Positions 17,953 to 26,217 of a DNA stretch of 37,104 nucleotides are shown here, in pieces. The notes beneath the pieces were generated by a model that did no database searches, was not told the DNA's origin, and worked only from the letters and a program-made list of their open reading frames with translations. Each line of letters starts with the position of its first letter. Position 1 is the stretch's first letter. Position numbers and translations under genes: made by a program. The DNA comes from Bathymodiolus heckerae thiotrophic gill symbiont. GTDB lineage: Bacteria > Pseudomonadota > Gammaproteobacteria > PS1 > Pseudothioglobaceae. The DNA is taken from assembly GCF_900180345.1 (NCBI RefSeq), contig NZ_FXLV01000008.1, positions 1 to 37,104 on the forward strand, read 5' to 3'.

Positions 17953-18485
17953 TATCCAACCCTTGAATACTTAAACAAACGCTGTAAATCCTTAATCACC
18001 CGCCTAATATCTAAAGATTGTGGGTTATAGCGCAACATCACATTGCCTAGTGGGTCAATCAAAAATAGACTGTTGTTTGGAAATTTTCTTAATTTTTGCT
18101 GCAACGCTCTACTGGGTTTGGCAATCAATAGACCTTTTTTCTGCAAATTACTTGAACCATTAATCAACAGCAGTCTCTGCACACGGCGCATATTGTCATT
18201 CATTAGGGTACGAATAGTTTTCATATCTTCTAGGGTTTTTTCGCAAGCATTATCACACACATTGGTTGCATAAGTCAAAGTCCACAATCCTTGCAGATCG
18301 CCTTGACTGTTTTTGGAAAACACCATATCTTGCTTTTGTGTGGCAATAATAGGATTAACAAACTCGCCATAATTAACAGTATTGCCTGTAAAAACTGTCG
18401 GGTTCCAATAAAAAAACGCCGTTCCCAGGGCAATCGGTAGCACAAACGAAGCCAATAACACCCACAATTCTTTTTTAGAGTTCAT
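17952..18485 (-). CDS. Membrane-anchored Sco-like thioredoxin-fold protein
   Basis: The 177-residue protein has one N-terminal membrane helix (about 7-27) and a periplasmic domain resembling a reduced Sco/thioredoxin fold. CDNAC (C77, C81) gives the CxxxC copper or redox pair, and LFLIDPLGNVMLRYNP near the end matches the Sco core. The conserved Sco histidine before the LID strand is absent, so copper binding may be altered. Proteins like this lie beside ctaA/ctaB in other oxidase clusters. I chose the ATG at 18485, which has AAGG upstream, over a TTG at 18503. Confidence 0.72.
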   Translation of the reverse strand: MNSKKELWVLLASFVLPIALGTAFFYWNPTVFTGNTVNYGEFVNPIIATQKQDMVFSKNSQGDLQGLWTLTYATNVCDNACEKTLEDMKTIRTLMNDNMRRVQRLLLINGSSNLQKKGLLIAKPSRALQQKLRKFPNNSLFLIDPLGNVMLRYNPQSLDIRRVIKDLQRLFKYSRVG

Positions 18486-18511
18486 AAAAAACCTTGTTTT
18501 CAAAACACAGA

Positions 18512-18540
18512 ATAATACGCTTAAGTCATTAAAAAATCAA
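18512..18540 (-). promoter_or_regulatory. Promoter of the Sco-like-ctaB operon
   Basis: On the minus strand TTGATT (18535-18540) and TATTAT (18512-18517) are spaced by 17 bp, close to the sigma-70 consensus. Transcription would begin near 18505, about 20 bp before the ATG. It shows that the heme O/assembly genes have their own promoter. Confidence 0.6.
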
Positions 18541-18549
18541 TATTGCGGA

Positions 18550-19317
18550 TTACAACCTAACTTCTATGCCGTTTTCTTGCATGGCTTGCTTGGCTTGTTG
18601 CACCGTATATTCGCCAAAATGAAAAATACTGGCTGCCAATACTGCATCCGCACCGCCTTGCAATATGCCTTCAGATAAATGCGCCAAATTACCCACACCG
18701 CCAGAGGCAATCACAGGCACGCTCACTGCGCCTGTTACTGCTTTGGTGAGCGCCAAATCAAAGCCAGTTTTTACCCCATCACAATCCATTGAAGTTAGCA
18801 ATACCTCGCCAGCACCATGGTCACCCTTGGTCATTTTCAGTGCCCACTCAACAGCATCAATGCCTGTAGATTTACGCCCACCGTGAGTAAAAATCTCCCA
18901 TTTATTATCAGCCACTTTTTTTGCATCAATGGCAATCACAATACACTGTGAGCCAAACTCTTCACTCAGTTGATTGATTAAATTGGGATTAAAAATCGCC
19001 GCAGAATTCACCGCAACCTTGTCTGCCCCTGCATTTAACATCGTGCGCACATCCTCTGATTTACGAATGCCACCACCAACAGTAAGTGGAATAAACACCT
19101 GATCTGCAATCGCCTCAACCATATGTATCAAAGTATCTCTACCCTCGTGCGAGGCGGTGATATCTAAGAAAGTAATCTCATCAGCCCCCTCGTCGTCATA
19201 GCGTTTTGCCACTTCAACAGGGTCGCCTGCATCTTTAATATTGACAAACTGCACACCTTTGACCACGCGACCATCACGCACATCAAGACAAGGAATAATT
19301 CTTTTTGCTAAACTCAT
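18550..19317 (-). CDS. hisF: Imidazole glycerol phosphate synthase subunit HisF
   Basis: This cyclase subunit turns PRFAR plus ammonia from HisH into imidazole glycerol phosphate and AICAR in histidine biosynthesis. It is a (beta/alpha)8 barrel of 255 residues, the family length. The catalytic aspartates are in [14 protein letters not shown] and VIAIDAKK, with phosphate-binding VGGGIR and IASGGVGN. I chose the ATG at 19317, where the family's usual start aligns; a GTG at 19353 would add 12 residues. The other his genes are not nearby. It diverges from uppS. Confidence 0.96.
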   Translation of the reverse strand: MSLAKRIIPCLDVRDGRVVKGVQFVNIKDAGDPVEVAKRYDDEGADEITFLDITASHEGRDTLIHMVEAIADQVFIPLTVGGGIRKSEDVRTMLNAGADKVAVNSAAIFNPNLINQLSEEFGSQCIVIAIDAKKVADNKWEIFTHGGRKSTGIDAVEWALKMTKGDHGAGEVLLTSMDCDGVKTGFDLALTKAVTGAVSVPVIASGGVGNLAHLSEGILQGGADAVLAASIFHFGEYTVQQAKQAMQENGIEVRL

Positions 19318-19355
19318 AAACGCAGATTTTACCGTAGTCGGTATAATTCTCACTT

Positions 19356-20042
19356 ATGAATATTCCAAAACACATCGCAATTATTATGGACGGCAACGGT
19401 CGTTGGGCAAAAAAACGCAAATTGCCACGCATTGTAGGACATAAAAAAGGCGTGGATGTGGTGCGAGAAATCGTTAAGCACTGTGGCATAATTGGCGTGG
19501 AAACACTTACCTTGTTTGCCTTTAGTAGTGAAAACAAAAACCGCTCTAACGAAGAAGTTACCTTACTTTTTAAGTTGTTTTTAAGTGTGTTAAAACAAGA
19601 AGTCGAAAAACTTAATAAATACAATGTTCAACTAAAAATTATTGGCGAGCTGTCCTTATTCCCTATTGATGTGCAAAAAACTGCCACCGAGGCGCAGACA
19701 TTATTAGCCAACAATACTGGGTTGACTTTAGTGATTGCAGCTAATTATGGCGGACAATGGGACATTATAAATGCTTGTAAGCAAGCAATTACCGATGGAG
19801 TATCTGCCACTGAATTAAATGAGGAAAAGTTTTCTCAATATTTATCACTACAAAATAACACAGTGGATTTACTCATTCGTAGCAGTGGCGAACAGCGTAT
19901 TAGTAATTTTTTACTATGGGATATTGCCTATAGCGAGTTGCATTTTACCGATACGCTGTGGCCTGATTTTGATGCAGAGGAATTGGACAAAGCCATTGAG
20001 AGCTTCAACCAACGAGACAGGCGTTACGGAGGAATAAAATGA
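19356..20042 (+). CDS. uppS: Undecaprenyl diphosphate synthase
   Basis: This cytoplasmic cis-prenyltransferase makes the C55 lipid carrier for peptidoglycan and other envelope glycans. The 228-residue protein shows the signature IMDGNGRWAKKR with the catalytic Asp near residue 13, GHKKGVDVVRE, and LLIRSSGEQRISNFLLWD near the end. A TATAAT at 19342-19347 lies only 8 bp before the ATG with no clear ribosome binding site, so a near-leaderless transcript is possible. It overlaps cdsA by 4 bp and starts the uppS-cdsA-dxr cluster. Confidence 0.96.
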   Translation: MNIPKHIAIIMDGNGRWAKKRKLPRIVGHKKGVDVVREIVKHCGIIGVETLTLFAFSSENKNRSNEEVTLLFKLFLSVLKQEVEKLNKYNVQLKIIGELSLFPIDVQKTATEAQTLLANNTGLTLVIAANYGGQWDIINACKQAITDGVSATELNEEKFSQYLSLQNNTVDLLIRSSGEQRISNFLLWDIAYSELHFTDTLWPDFDAEELDKAIESFNQRDRRYGGIK

Positions 20043-20836
20043 ACAACCTGACCCAAAGAATACTAACCGCTTTGGTGTTAATACCACTAATGTTATTCTT
20101 GTTATTTGAATTACCAATTGGCTTTGTACTGCTCATAATTATAACGGTTGTAATAAGTATGTATGAATTTCTTAAACTTACCCAAGTCTCAACCACAAAT
20201 AAAATTATTAGCATCATTACGCTAACACTCAGTAGTTATATTGCACTAATTTCACCAACAATTTTTTATTATCTTGCCCTTACAAAAATGGCATATGTTT
20301 ATGTCCTAGTGGTCGTACTGCTTTGGTGGGCTAATAACTTTCGGATGGTTGCAAATTATCCAAAGTTAAAACCTCTAAATGTTTTTACGCCTATTAAAGC
20401 CGTGCTTTTATTTACTCCTTTGTTTTTTTTATTTATTTTTGAACCTTACTTAATATTGTTATTGCTCTTAATTGTTTGGGGTGCGGACAGTTTTGCGTAT
20501 TTTGCAGGCAAGGCGTTTGGCAGACACAAACTTGCGCCTAATCTCAGTGGCGGAAAAACCATTGAAGGCGTGGTTGGCGGCTTAATAGGCGTGCTTTTGA
20601 TTACTGGCACATGGATGGTTTACTACCACGAAACAAATTGGAAGTTCTTGCTGCTGGCATTGGTTACTGGCATCTTTTCTGTGGTGGGCGATTTGTATGA
20701 GAGCGTTTACAAACGCGAGGCGGGTGTCAAAGACAGTGGCAATCTTTTGCCGGGACATGGCGGTGTGTTAGACCGTATTGATGGACTACTCGCCGCCACA
20801 CCGGTTTTTGTTACTGGTATTATACTTCTACTATGA
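20039..20836 (+). CDS. cdsA: Phosphatidate cytidylyltransferase
   Basis: This inner-membrane enzyme makes CDP-diacylglycerol from CTP and phosphatidate, the entry to all phospholipids. The 265-residue protein has about seven or eight membrane helices. The family signature KDSGNLLPGHGGVLDRIDGL is near the C-terminus, preceded by DSFAYFAGKAFGRHKLAP. It overlaps uppS and dxr by 4 bp on each side, so it is coupled to both. Confidence 0.96.
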   Translation: MNNLTQRILTALVLIPLMLFLLFELPIGFVLLIIITVVISMYEFLKLTQVSTTNKIISIITLTLSSYIALISPTIFYYLALTKMAYVYVLVVVLLWWANNFRMVANYPKLKPLNVFTPIKAVLLFTPLFFLFIFEPYLILLLLLIVWGADSFAYFAGKAFGRHKLAPNLSGGKTIEGVVGGLIGVLLITGTWMVYYHETNWKFLLLALVTGIFSVVGDLYESVYKREAGVKDSGNLLPGHGGVLDRIDGLLAATPVFVTGIILLL

Positions 20837-21978
20837 AAAATATCACAATTCTAGGGGCGACAGGCTCGATTGGCGATAGCGCACTGTCGGTAATAGCACT
20901 ACATCCTGACAAATTTAATGTTTTTGCACTCAGTGCCAATACCAACTGGCAAAAAATGCAAATACTATGTGAAAAATTTCAGCCTAAGTTTGTTGTGATG
21001 ATGGATGAATCCGCTATTGAAGAACTCTCAAAAGTGACGAGTAACAACATAGAAATTTTACATGGTGCAGAAGCATTAGACACAATTGCATCCCACAATG
21101 AAGTAGATTTTGTCATGGCAGCGATTGTTGGCAGTGCAGGGATGTCATCAAGCCTAGCGGCTGCCAAAGCGGGCAAACGCATTATGCTTGCCAACAAAGA
21201 ATCCTTAGTACTAGCGGGGAATTTGTTTATGCAGGCAGTGCATGATAATAACGCAGAGCTTATCCCAGTGGATTCTGAACATTCAGCAATTTTCCAATGC
21301 CTGCAAAGTGGCAAGTCAGGATTAAGCAAAATCCAGCTCACTGCCAGTGGCGGGCCGTTTTTACACACGCCGATTGAGCAATTAAAAACCATTACTCCCG
21401 ACGAGGCGTGCGCCCATCCAAACTGGTCAATGGGACGAAAAATATCAGTAGATTCTGCTACGATGATGAACAAAGGCTTAGAAGTAATTGAGGCACATTA
21501 TTTGTTTAATTTACCTGCCGAAAAAATCAGCGTAGTAATACACCCGCAGTCCATTATCCACTCTTCGACTTATTATGAAGACGGCTCTACCTTGTCGCAA
21601 CTCGGCAACCCTGATATGCGCACGGTAATTGCCTATGCGCTGAGTTATCCCAGTAGAATGGCTTCTGGCGTTGCGCCGTTGGACTTGGCAGGCAACTCGC
21701 CACTGGAATTCTATGCGCCTGATTTGAATAAATTTGTTTGCTTAAGGCTGGCGTTTGATGCGCTCAAACAAGGTGGCAACGCCATGGGAACGCTGAATGC
21801 CGCTAACGAGGTTGCCGTTGAGCATTTCTTAAACCATAAAATTGGATTTTTAGAGATTGCAAATATTGTTGAGCGCACTCTAGACACCGTTCAGAACACA
21901 AGTGCCGCTTCACTAGAAGCCATTATTGCCAACGACAAAACTGCACGCAAAACTGCTCAGAGGATTATCAATGCATAA
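20833..21978 (+). CDS. dxr: 1-deoxy-D-xylulose 5-phosphate reductoisomerase
   Basis: This enzyme makes 2-C-methylerythritol 4-phosphate in the non-mevalonate isoprenoid pathway, which feeds UppS. The 381-residue protein shows NADPH-binding GATGSIGDSAL, ANKESLVLAG, metal- and substrate-binding VDSEHSAIFQ, and KISVDSATMMNKGLEVIEAHYLF-type sequence. It is slightly shorter than the E. coli enzyme (398), mainly at the ends. It overlaps cdsA by 4 bp and the following M23 peptidase gene by 8 bp. Confidence 0.96.
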   Translation: MKNITILGATGSIGDSALSVIALHPDKFNVFALSANTNWQKMQILCEKFQPKFVVMMDESAIEELSKVTSNNIEILHGAEALDTIASHNEVDFVMAAIVGSAGMSSSLAAAKAGKRIMLANKESLVLAGNLFMQAVHDNNAELIPVDSEHSAIFQCLQSGKSGLSKIQLTASGGPFLHTPIEQLKTITPDEACAHPNWSMGRKISVDSATMMNKGLEVIEAHYLFNLPAEKISVVIHPQSIIHSSTYYEDGSTLSQLGNPDMRTVIAYALSYPSRMASGVAPLDLAGNSPLEFYAPDLNKFVCLRLAFDALKQGGNAMGTLNAANEVAVEHFLNHKIGFLEIANIVERTLDTVQNTSAASLEAIIANDKTARKTAQRIINA

Positions 21979-22774
21979 ATTTTTATTTATTATCTTATTA
22001 TTTATCGGCAATGCCCATGCACTTGAACGCACAATCCATATTACGCAGTCGCTGAATTACGACGCAAGAAAGGCCAACATTAGCCAAAAAACTGTGCATA
22101 ACATTGTGCGTATTTTCTCATGGAAAATTGACTTTAACAAAGATTTAAAGAAAGGCGATAGGTTTATTGTTGTAGGCAATAAAGGGGCTTCGCCAAGTGC
22201 AATTATCTATATTGGTGCTAAAAAACGAATTGCTGTTTTTGCCTACACTGACAAGCGAGGGCGTATTGGCTACTACGACAGTAGCGGTAAAACACTGTAT
22301 CCTTCTTTTGCAAAATCACCCTTAAAATACAGCCGTATCAGTTCCAAATTTCAAAAAAAACGCCTACACCCAATCCTAAAAACTTGGCGACCACATAGAG
22401 CTGTAGATTACGCCGCAAAACAAGGCACAGTAGTCCGTGCTGTGGCTAACGGCATTATTAAACACAACAAATACATGGGCGCTTTAGGCAATGTGGTCTA
22501 CATCAAACACGGCAGCAACTACACCACAGTTTACGCACATTTGTCTAAATTTGCCCGTGGGCTTAGACCTTCGTCCAAGGTTAAAAAAGGTCAAATCATT
22601 GGTTTCGTAGGTTCAACAGGCCGCTCCACAGGTCCACACCTACACTACGAACTACGCTATAAAGGCATTCGTAGAAATCCACTCACATGGCAGCTACCTA
22701 GACAAAAACGGGTAGCAAAATATGATTTAAAACGCTTTCAAAAAAGAGCCAAAGCCATTTTACGCAGTTTATAA
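21971..22774 (+). CDS. Secreted M23-family peptidoglycan peptidase
   Basis: This is a probable periplasmic zinc endopeptidase that cuts peptidoglycan cross-links, related to MepM-type enzymes. The 267-residue protein has a signal peptide (about 1-18), an OapA/SH3-like middle part, and an M23 domain (about 115-235) with zinc ligands H142 and D146 in HRAVD and H225 in HLHYE, plus H190 and H223. The usual HxGxD has A instead of G. The very basic C-terminus may bind polymer. I chose the ATG at 21971, 8 bp before the dxr stop, since the signal peptide begins there. It stands where rseP follows cdsA-dxr in many relatives. Confidence 0.88.
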   Translation: MHKFLFIILLFIGNAHALERTIHITQSLNYDARKANISQKTVHNIVRIFSWKIDFNKDLKKGDRFIVVGNKGASPSAIIYIGAKKRIAVFAYTDKRGRIGYYDSSGKTLYPSFAKSPLKYSRISSKFQKKRLHPILKTWRPHRAVDYAAKQGTVVRAVANGIIKHNKYMGALGNVVYIKHGSNYTTVYAHLSKFARGLRPSSKVKKGQIIGFVGSTGRSTGPHLHYELRYKGIRRNPLTWQLPRQKRVAKYDLKRFQKRAKAILRSL

Positions 22775-22812
22775 ATTTGCCTGTAAAAGTGTAAGAGGTT
22801 AAACCTATTGCA

Positions 22813-23421
22813 TTACTGACTGGCAATCCACTTACGCCAGTTTTTTACTTTCAAACTACGCCAACGACCGCTGTCTATATGTTGCGCTTGATATTTGGTC
22901 GCACCTTTAACCTTATTTAAAACTGCATAAGTAATCAGCTCGTCAATACGCCGCATATCTTTAGTACCCGGTACTAAAGACTCGTTTCTAATCACTGCAG
23001 CGATAAAAGCAGATTGTGCGTTGGCATGTACTTCGACAGATTCTTCTAATAACTTCAGTGCCATTAATTCGTTTTTGGCAAAGCCACCGCCCCCATCAAG
23101 CAAATATAAGGCACTGTCATAAATTGCTGGGTCATAACCTTGCTTAAGTAATTTACTCAATATTTTATTAGCAATAGCGATTTGCGGAGGATGACCCATC
23201 AAAGCACTGCCTAAACGCGCCTGCTTAGAGGCTTCATAGGCCGAATCAAGGTCGTTAAATTTAAACATACCTTTTAACAACAACGACTGCCCGTTCGTTA
23301 CCACAGCAGGCGAGCCAATTTCATTGCCAATTTTAATTAGCCTGAGCGCACCCTCACTCAACGGCGAGGCTAACACAGGCTGAATAATAAATAGGGCGGT
23401 AATTAGGCGTTTTTTTATCAT
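22813..23421 (-). CDS. Secreted helical-repeat protein of unknown function
   Basis: I cannot name this 202-residue protein. It has a signal peptide (about 1-19, ending VLAS) and a mature part of paired helices with Sel1/TPR-like spacing, for example LLDGGGGFAKNELMALKLLEES. Such repeats usually mediate protein contacts. The end is rich in Trp, Lys and Arg. I chose the ATG at 23421; a more distal start at 23481 would precede the signal peptide by 20 unlikely residues. It converges with the M23 peptidase gene and diverges from purC. Confidence 0.7.
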   Translation of the reverse strand: MIKKRLITALFIIQPVLASPLSEGALRLIKIGNEIGSPAVVTNGQSLLLKGMFKFNDLDSAYEASKQARLGSALMGHPPQIAIANKILSKLLKQGYDPAIYDSALYLLDGGGGFAKNELMALKLLEESVEVHANAQSAFIAAVIRNESLVPGTKDMRRIDELITYAVLNKVKGATKYQAQHIDSGRWRSLKVKNWRKWIASQ

Positions 23422-23517
23422 AATACTACACTGGATTTTACCACAGACTGCCCAAATCACCCGCATTGACATTTTTAACAAGTTAAAATAGCGCCTAAAC
23501 CACTATTTAATACAATT

Positions 23518-24393
23518 GTGCAAACACTTTTTGAAACCTCACTCAGCCTGCCACTTATCCAAAAAGGCAAAGTTAGGGACATCTATGATATTGATAGCGA
23601 GCGTATGCTGATTGTTACCACTGATCGCCTAAGCGCGTTTGATGTGGTATTCCCAGAGCCTATTGCTGGCAAGGGTCGGGTGCTTACTAAAGTGGCAAAT
23701 TTTTGGTTTAAAAAAACCCAGCATATTGCCCCTAATCATTTAACACACGAACCACTTGACAGCGTTTTACCGCCAGCAGAGGTCAAACAAGTAAAGGGGC
23801 GAGCAATCATCGTCAAAAAACTCAAACCACTCCCTATTGAGGCAATTGTGCGTGGCTATCTCATTGGCTCTGGCTGGAAAGACTACCAGAAAACTGGCTC
23901 AATTTGCGGCATTACCTTGCCAGCAGGCTTGCAATTAGCAGAAAAGTTACCCGAAACACTTTACACGCCTTCCAGCAAAGCGGCCGTTGGCAAACATGAT
24001 GAAAACATTAGCCTCGAGCAAACAGCGCAACTTGTGGGCAAAGATTTGGCACAACAAATCAAAAATACCAGTGTGGCACTTTATCAGTTTGCAGCAAATT
24101 ATGCACTAGCGCGTGGCATTATCATCGCCGACACCAAGTTTGAATTTGGCTTAGACAAAGCAGGGAAACTAACATTAATGGACGAAGTGCTCACCCCTGA
24201 CAGCTCCCGATTTTGGTCAAAAGACACCTACCAAATCGGCACCAGCCCGAAGAGTTTTGACAAACAAATCGTGCGTGATTATTTAGAAGCCCTAGACTGG
24301 AACAAAACCCCGCCAGCCCCAAGCCTGCCAAATAGCATTGCACAAAAAACTGCCGACCAATATCATCAAATTCAACAAATTTTGTGTAAATAA
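23518..24393 (+). CDS. purC: SAICAR synthase (purine biosynthesis)
   Basis: This cytoplasmic ligase joins aspartate to CAIR using ATP. The 291-residue protein belongs to the longer form of the family. Motifs include KGKVRDIYDI at the start (ATP loop), TTDRLSAFDVVF, AIVRGYLIGSGWKDY, and LMDEVLTPDSSRFW near the C-terminus. The start codon is GTG at 23518; no in-frame ATG gives the conserved N-terminus. It stands alone and diverges from the secreted protein gene. Confidence 0.96.
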   Translation: MQTLFETSLSLPLIQKGKVRDIYDIDSERMLIVTTDRLSAFDVVFPEPIAGKGRVLTKVANFWFKKTQHIAPNHLTHEPLDSVLPPAEVKQVKGRAIIVKKLKPLPIEAIVRGYLIGSGWKDYQKTGSICGITLPAGLQLAEKLPETLYTPSSKAAVGKHDENISLEQTAQLVGKDLAQQIKNTSVALYQFAANYALARGIIIADTKFEFGLDKAGKLTLMDEVLTPDSSRFWSKDTYQIGTSPKSFDKQIVRDYLEALDWNKTPPAPSLPNSIAQKTADQYHQIQQILCK

Positions 24394-24444
24394 ACAAGCT
24401 ACGCACTGTTTTTTATTAAAACATCAGAATATCACCCACTTTTA

Positions 24445-24474
24445 TTGCCTTTTATTTTGCACTCAAAATATAAT
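24445..24474 (+). promoter_or_regulatory. Candidate promoter of the fatty acid hydroxylase-type gene
   Basis: TTGCCT (24445-24450) and a perfect TATAAT (24469-24474) are spaced by 18 bp. A second TATAAT at 24489-24494 lies inside the part later duplicated to 25435. Either could serve the gene at 24529. Confidence 0.4.
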
Positions 24475-24481
24475 AAACACT

Positions 24482-25434
24482 ACATGTGTATAATTATGGC
24501 ACTAATAAACAGTTATGTGTAAAAAATCATGACATTAACAATACCTACATTACTAGTAATAGTCACTACTGCACTTTTTCTAATATGGGAAAGAGCAAAA
24601 CCAGGGCGCTCATTACCAAGTTCAAAAGGATGGTATGTAAGGTCACTATCTATAAATTTTATTCAGTTAGGCATCACTTTACTTACTGGAAAACTATGGA
24701 TAACATGGTTTGCAGATAAATCACTTATTAATTTAGCAAGTTTAAACATGCCCATTCTTGAAGGCTTCATGGGTTGGTTTGTAGGGACATTTGTTTTTTA
24801 TTGGTGGCATAGACTTCGGCATAAAAATGGTTTTTGGCAAATATTTCACCAAATGCATCACTCTGCATCCCGTATTGAAATATTAACTTCTTTTTACAAA
24901 CACCCTATAGAGATTTTTGTTAATACATTTATAACTGCTTTAGTTTTGTTTCCAATATTAGGCGTGTCTTTGCTTGCTAGCTTTTGGTATAACTTCTTTG
25001 CAGCAACAGGCGAGTATTTTTATCATGCTAATATTAAAACGCCAAAGTGGCTACGCTACTTTATTCAAACGCCTGAGCTTCACTCTATTCATCATCAATA
25101 TGGCGTGCATAATTTTAATTATAGTGATTTACCACTATGGGACAGGCTCTTTGGCACTTACAACGATGCCACGGAGTTCAGTGATAGATGCGGATTTCCA
25201 GATGGTGCGGAACAAAGAGTGCCTGAGATGTTAATGTTCAAGGATGTATATGAGCCAGAAAACGCACAACAAATCACTCCAACCGACCGCTCGGCACGCC
25301 CTTTGGGTAAACACATCAGCTGAATTCAAGTGTTATAAATAAATATTTCTTTACTCAAAAAAAATAAAAATGCAAAAAAACAGGCAATATACAAAAAATG
25401 CATACCGCGCTTGAAGAGGGCAATGCAATCTACC
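24482..25434 (+). repeat. First copy of a ~950-bp tandem duplication
   Basis: This copy spans the last part of a promoter region, the hydroxylase-type gene and the first bases of a DUF2797 gene. Its start (24482-24519) recurs at 25435-25472 with three mismatches, and its end (25269-25434) recurs at 26118-26280 with few differences. The junction at 25434/25435 joins a broken DUF2797 start directly to the repeated promoter, as expected for a head-to-tail duplication. Confidence 0.85.
24529..25323 (+). CDS. Fatty acid hydroxylase / sterol desaturase superfamily membrane protein
   Basis: This 264-residue inner-membrane protein has about four membrane helices and the diiron histidine clusters of the superfamily: HRLRH (about residue 92), HQMHH (about 106), HSIHHQ (about 186) and an added YHAN. 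Family members hydroxylate or desaturate lipids with O2; the substrate cannot be told, though membrane lipids are likely. There is no clear ribosome binding site. The gene's C-terminal end is duplicated 850 bp downstream, where QITPTDRSTHPLGKRIS is kept in frame without the rest. Confidence 0.88.
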   Translation: MTLTIPTLLVIVTTALFLIWERAKPGRSLPSSKGWYVRSLSINFIQLGITLLTGKLWITWFADKSLINLASLNMPILEGFMGWFVGTFVFYWWHRLRHKNGFWQIFHQMHHSASRIEILTSFYKHPIEIFVNTFITALVLFPILGVSLLASFWYNFFAATGEYFYHANIKTPKWLRYFIQTPELHSIHHQYGVHNFNYSDLPLWDRLFGTYNDATEFSDRCGFPDGAEQRVPEMLMFKDVYEPENAQQITPTDRSARPLGKHIS

Positions 25435-25469
25435 ACATGTGTATAATTATGGCATTAATAAATAGTTAG

Positions 25470-25694
25470 GTGAGCCCTTTGCATAAATTGGTTGAAAATA
25501 TATGCTTATCTCATTTTAGACTGTTGTGGAATATTATTGTTACTGGTTTAATTATCACTGGCTTTGTGCTCTAGTTTGGATTTATTTTTGGGTCAGTAAT
25601 TGGAATAATACTTATTCTTATTTTTGCGCCAGCTTTATTTTTATTACCCCTGCTATTAGCGCTGATGTATACTAAAATATGGAATGAGGAATAA
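25470..25694 (+). pseudogene. Small two-helix membrane protein gene broken by an amber codon
   Basis: A frame from GTG 25470 (or TTG 25479) to TAA at 25692 is open except for one TAG at 25572. Before it come HKLVENICLSHFRLLWN and a membrane helix; after it comes a second, strongly hydrophobic helix, then ALMYTKIWNEE. The parts fit together as one protein of about 70 residues. It ends 3 bp before hicB. I do not recognise the family. The start overlaps a sequence like the local MITE end, so the true start is uncertain. Confidence 0.55.
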
Positions 25695-25697
25695 ATT

Positions 25698-25916
25698 ATG
25701 AAAACAATTATTGAAAAAGATGGTGATGGTTATTTGGCCAAAATAGAGGGGCATCAGAATTTATTTGCATTTGCCTATTCTGAAAAAGAGGCAGTCATAG
25801 AATTAAAAAATGTTGTTGAGATGATGATGGATTATCACCTTGAACAAGTAAACGATGAAAGAATTATCAGAAATGAATTAACTCATGCAGTAGAAAAGTA
25901 TGCCGTTCAAGTATAG
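25698..25916 (+). CDS. hicB: HicB-family antitoxin
   Basis: This 72-residue protein probably neutralises the HicA toxin made by the next gene. It has the HicB partial RNase H-like fold: a start with IIEKDGDGYLAKIEGHQ, then FAFAYSEKEAVIELKNVVEMM. A short C-terminal helical part follows; the DNA-binding domain of long HicB proteins is absent or reduced. GAGG is about 9 bases before the ATG. It overlaps hicA by 17 bp, with antitoxin first. It lies inside the replaced part of the tandem duplication, a sign of acquisition. Confidence 0.83.
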   Translation: MKTIIEKDGDGYLAKIEGHQNLFAFAYSEKEAVIELKNVVEMMMDYHLEQVNDERIIRNELTHAVEKYAVQV

Positions 25917-26109
25917 GGCATTTGAAAGGAAATTAACAAAACTTGGTTATAAAATTGTGCGTCAAAAGGGCTCACATGTTATATTTTCAGATGGGAAAAA
26001 TACTTTTCCAGTGCCAAATCACGGCTCAAAAGATATTTCTCCTGGTGTTGAAAGGCAGTTATTAAAAATACTAAACTTAACAATCAATGAATTTAGAAAA
26101 ATCAAGTAG
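25900..26109 (+). CDS. hicA: HicA-family mRNA interferase toxin
   Basis: This 69-residue toxin probably cleaves mRNA and stops growth when not bound by HicB. The fold is the small double-stranded RNA-binding type. The pattern GYKIVRQKGSHVIF contains the catalytic His, followed by FPVPNHGSKDISPGVERQLLK, typical of the family. It overlaps hicB by 17 bp, so it is translationally coupled. It ends 8 bp before the second copy of the duplicated hydroxylase end. Confidence 0.88.
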   Translation: MPFKYRAFERKLTKLGYKIVRQKGSHVIFSDGKNTFPVPNHGSKDISPGVERQLLKILNLTINEFRKIK

Positions 26110-26217
26110 AACACCTGACAAATCACTCCAACCGACCGCTCGACACACCCTTTGGGTAAACGCATCAGCTGAATTCAAGTGTTATAAATAAATATTTCTT
26201 CACTCAAAAAAATAAAA

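Noticed and set aside
20979-21473. 164-residue frame opposite dxr
   Set aside because: dxr is complete with all motifs; the antisense frame is a coding shadow.
24486-24719. 77-residue frame before and inside the hydroxylase-type gene
   Set aside because: It overlaps the start of the real gene in another frame and has no domain-like sequence.
25370-25434. A second start of the DUF2797 gene
   Set aside because: An extra A breaks the frame, and the sequence is the truncated left copy created by the tandem duplication.
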